Assembly: GCA_022865525.1 (NCBI GenBank)
Contig: JALHSV010000050.1
Coordinates: 1-24,567, forward strand
Direction: 5' to 3'
Source of the DNA: Thermodesulfovibrionales bacterium
GTDB taxonomy: Bacteria; Nitrospirota; Thermodesulfovibrionia; Thermodesulfovibrionales; SM23-35
DNA length: 24,567 bases
Shown: one piece after another, positions 24,088-24,567 of the stretch
How the letters are laid out: each line of letters starts with the position of its first letter
How positions within the stretch are numbered: the stretch's first letter is position 1
The notes under the pieces: generated by a model
What the model was told of the DNA's origin: nothing
The model's input: the letters and a program-made list of their open reading frames with translations, nothing else
The model's database searches: none
Made by a program: the position numbers and the translations under genes

Positions 24088-24317
24088 ATTCATCAAGAAT
24101 ACATGATTGAGAGGAAAAAGGGATAGTTATTCTGTTTACAATATTGTTCTGATTGAACAGACTTGTAGGATTGGAAGTCAGTTTAGGACACTTTCCCTTT
24201 GTTTAAATGTGTCCATTTTGTGTCCATGTTTCTTGAAAATAGTCGTAAAAAGACCATAAAAGACCATAATCGTGATTTTGTGGAAAACTTGGAGATGCTT
24301 GATAACAAAGGAAAAAC
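24088..24317. other. Non-coding right end of the island
   Basis: There is no gene here. The stretch has two copies of TGTGTCCAT at 24208-24227, two copies of AAAGACCATA around 24246-24270, and the 20-bp segment (24205-24224) that resembles 1095-1114. These are candidate recombinase arm sites or relics of an integrase end. Confidence 0.4.
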
Positions 24318-24394
<77 letters not shown>

Positions 24395-24405
24395 ACGGGA
24401 ATATC

Positions 24406-24434
24406 AATATACCATAAATCTGGTATCAAAGCAA
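24406..24434 (-). promoter_or_regulatory. Promoter of tRNA-Ala
   Basis: The minus strand has TTGCTT (24434-24429), a 17-bp spacer and TATATT (24411-24406), about 11 nt before the mature 5' end. It lies outside the island, so the tRNA keeps its own promoter. Confidence 0.5.
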
Positions 24435-24444
24435 CAGCAATAAG

Positions 24445-24567
24445 TGTTAGTGACAGTGTCAGTGTCAGCAAGAGAATGAAAGGAGATCTGCTGCCGGGGA
24501 AAGTGTCAGTGTCAAAAAAGCCATTAGCGAAACAATCAATAAATACTATATCTTGCTGTCACTGTCA
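24445..24567 (+). repeat. Hexamer (TGTCAG-type) short tandem repeats
   Basis: TGTTAG, TGACAG, TGTCAG and TGTCAG run in tandem at 24445-24468. Shorter runs of the same unit occur at 24502-24514 and, with variation, at 24556-24567, where the window ends. They lie in flanking chromosome with no gene seen. Confidence 0.55.

Overview
The window looks like an AT-rich genomic island of about 23.4 kb inserted in a tRNA-Ala(GGC) gene. An intact tRNA-Ala lies at 24321-24394 on the minus strand. A perfect 47-bp copy of its 3' half lies at 968-1014, next to the end of a GC-rich chromosomal epimerase/dehydratase gene (1-870). Base composition drops sharply just inside the left copy. No tyrosine or serine integrase is visible between the two copies, so the element has lost its integrase, uses one in trans, or carries one I cannot recognise.

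The host is probably a Gram-negative, uncultured-type bacterium. The signs are several exported proteins, a CHASE2 protein, a FecR-like protein, a TPR-CHAT protein, an exported M19 dipeptidase and an IS91-type relic. This mix reminds me of Acidobacteriota/Aminicenantes-like genomes, but that is a weak guess from gene content only.

Layout, left to right. (1) 1331-5137, minus: a STAND-type P-loop ATPase with HEAT repeats and a small partner protein made of two similar halves. (2) 5405-5852, minus: an excisionase-like HTH protein and an overlapping Cys-rich protein, next to a tRNA-Met-like anticodon arm. (3) 6124-8585, minus: a tight three-gene operon of a four-TM protein and two helical proteins. 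(4) 8976-10075, minus: a fragment matching the N-terminus of a large restriction/helicase protein, plus a one-TM coiled-coil protein. (5) 10339-12402, minus: a KAP-family NTPase. (6) 12511-14862: an exported M19 dipeptidase between two diverged direct repeats of about 300 bp. Each repeat hides a small conserved minus-strand reading frame followed by a hairpin. An IS91 transposase relic lies before the second repeat. (7) 14955-18092, plus: two small membrane proteins, a GYF_2/membrane/ClpP-like protease fusion, and a double zinc-ribbon membrane protein. (8) 18109-24087: a CHASE2-FecR operon divergent from a secreted TPR-CHAT protease-like protein.

Modules 1, 3, 4 and 5 are typical of defence islands (STAND and KAP ATPases, restriction debris, small membrane plus helical proteins). 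Modules 7 and 8 look like envelope sensing and proteolysis systems: each pairs membrane or exported sensor-like proteins with a protein carrying a peptidase fold. I see no complete, named defence system. The best candidates for something undescribed are the three-gene operon at 6124-8585, the ClpP-like membrane module at 14955-18092, and the duplicated small gene at 12546 and 14589.
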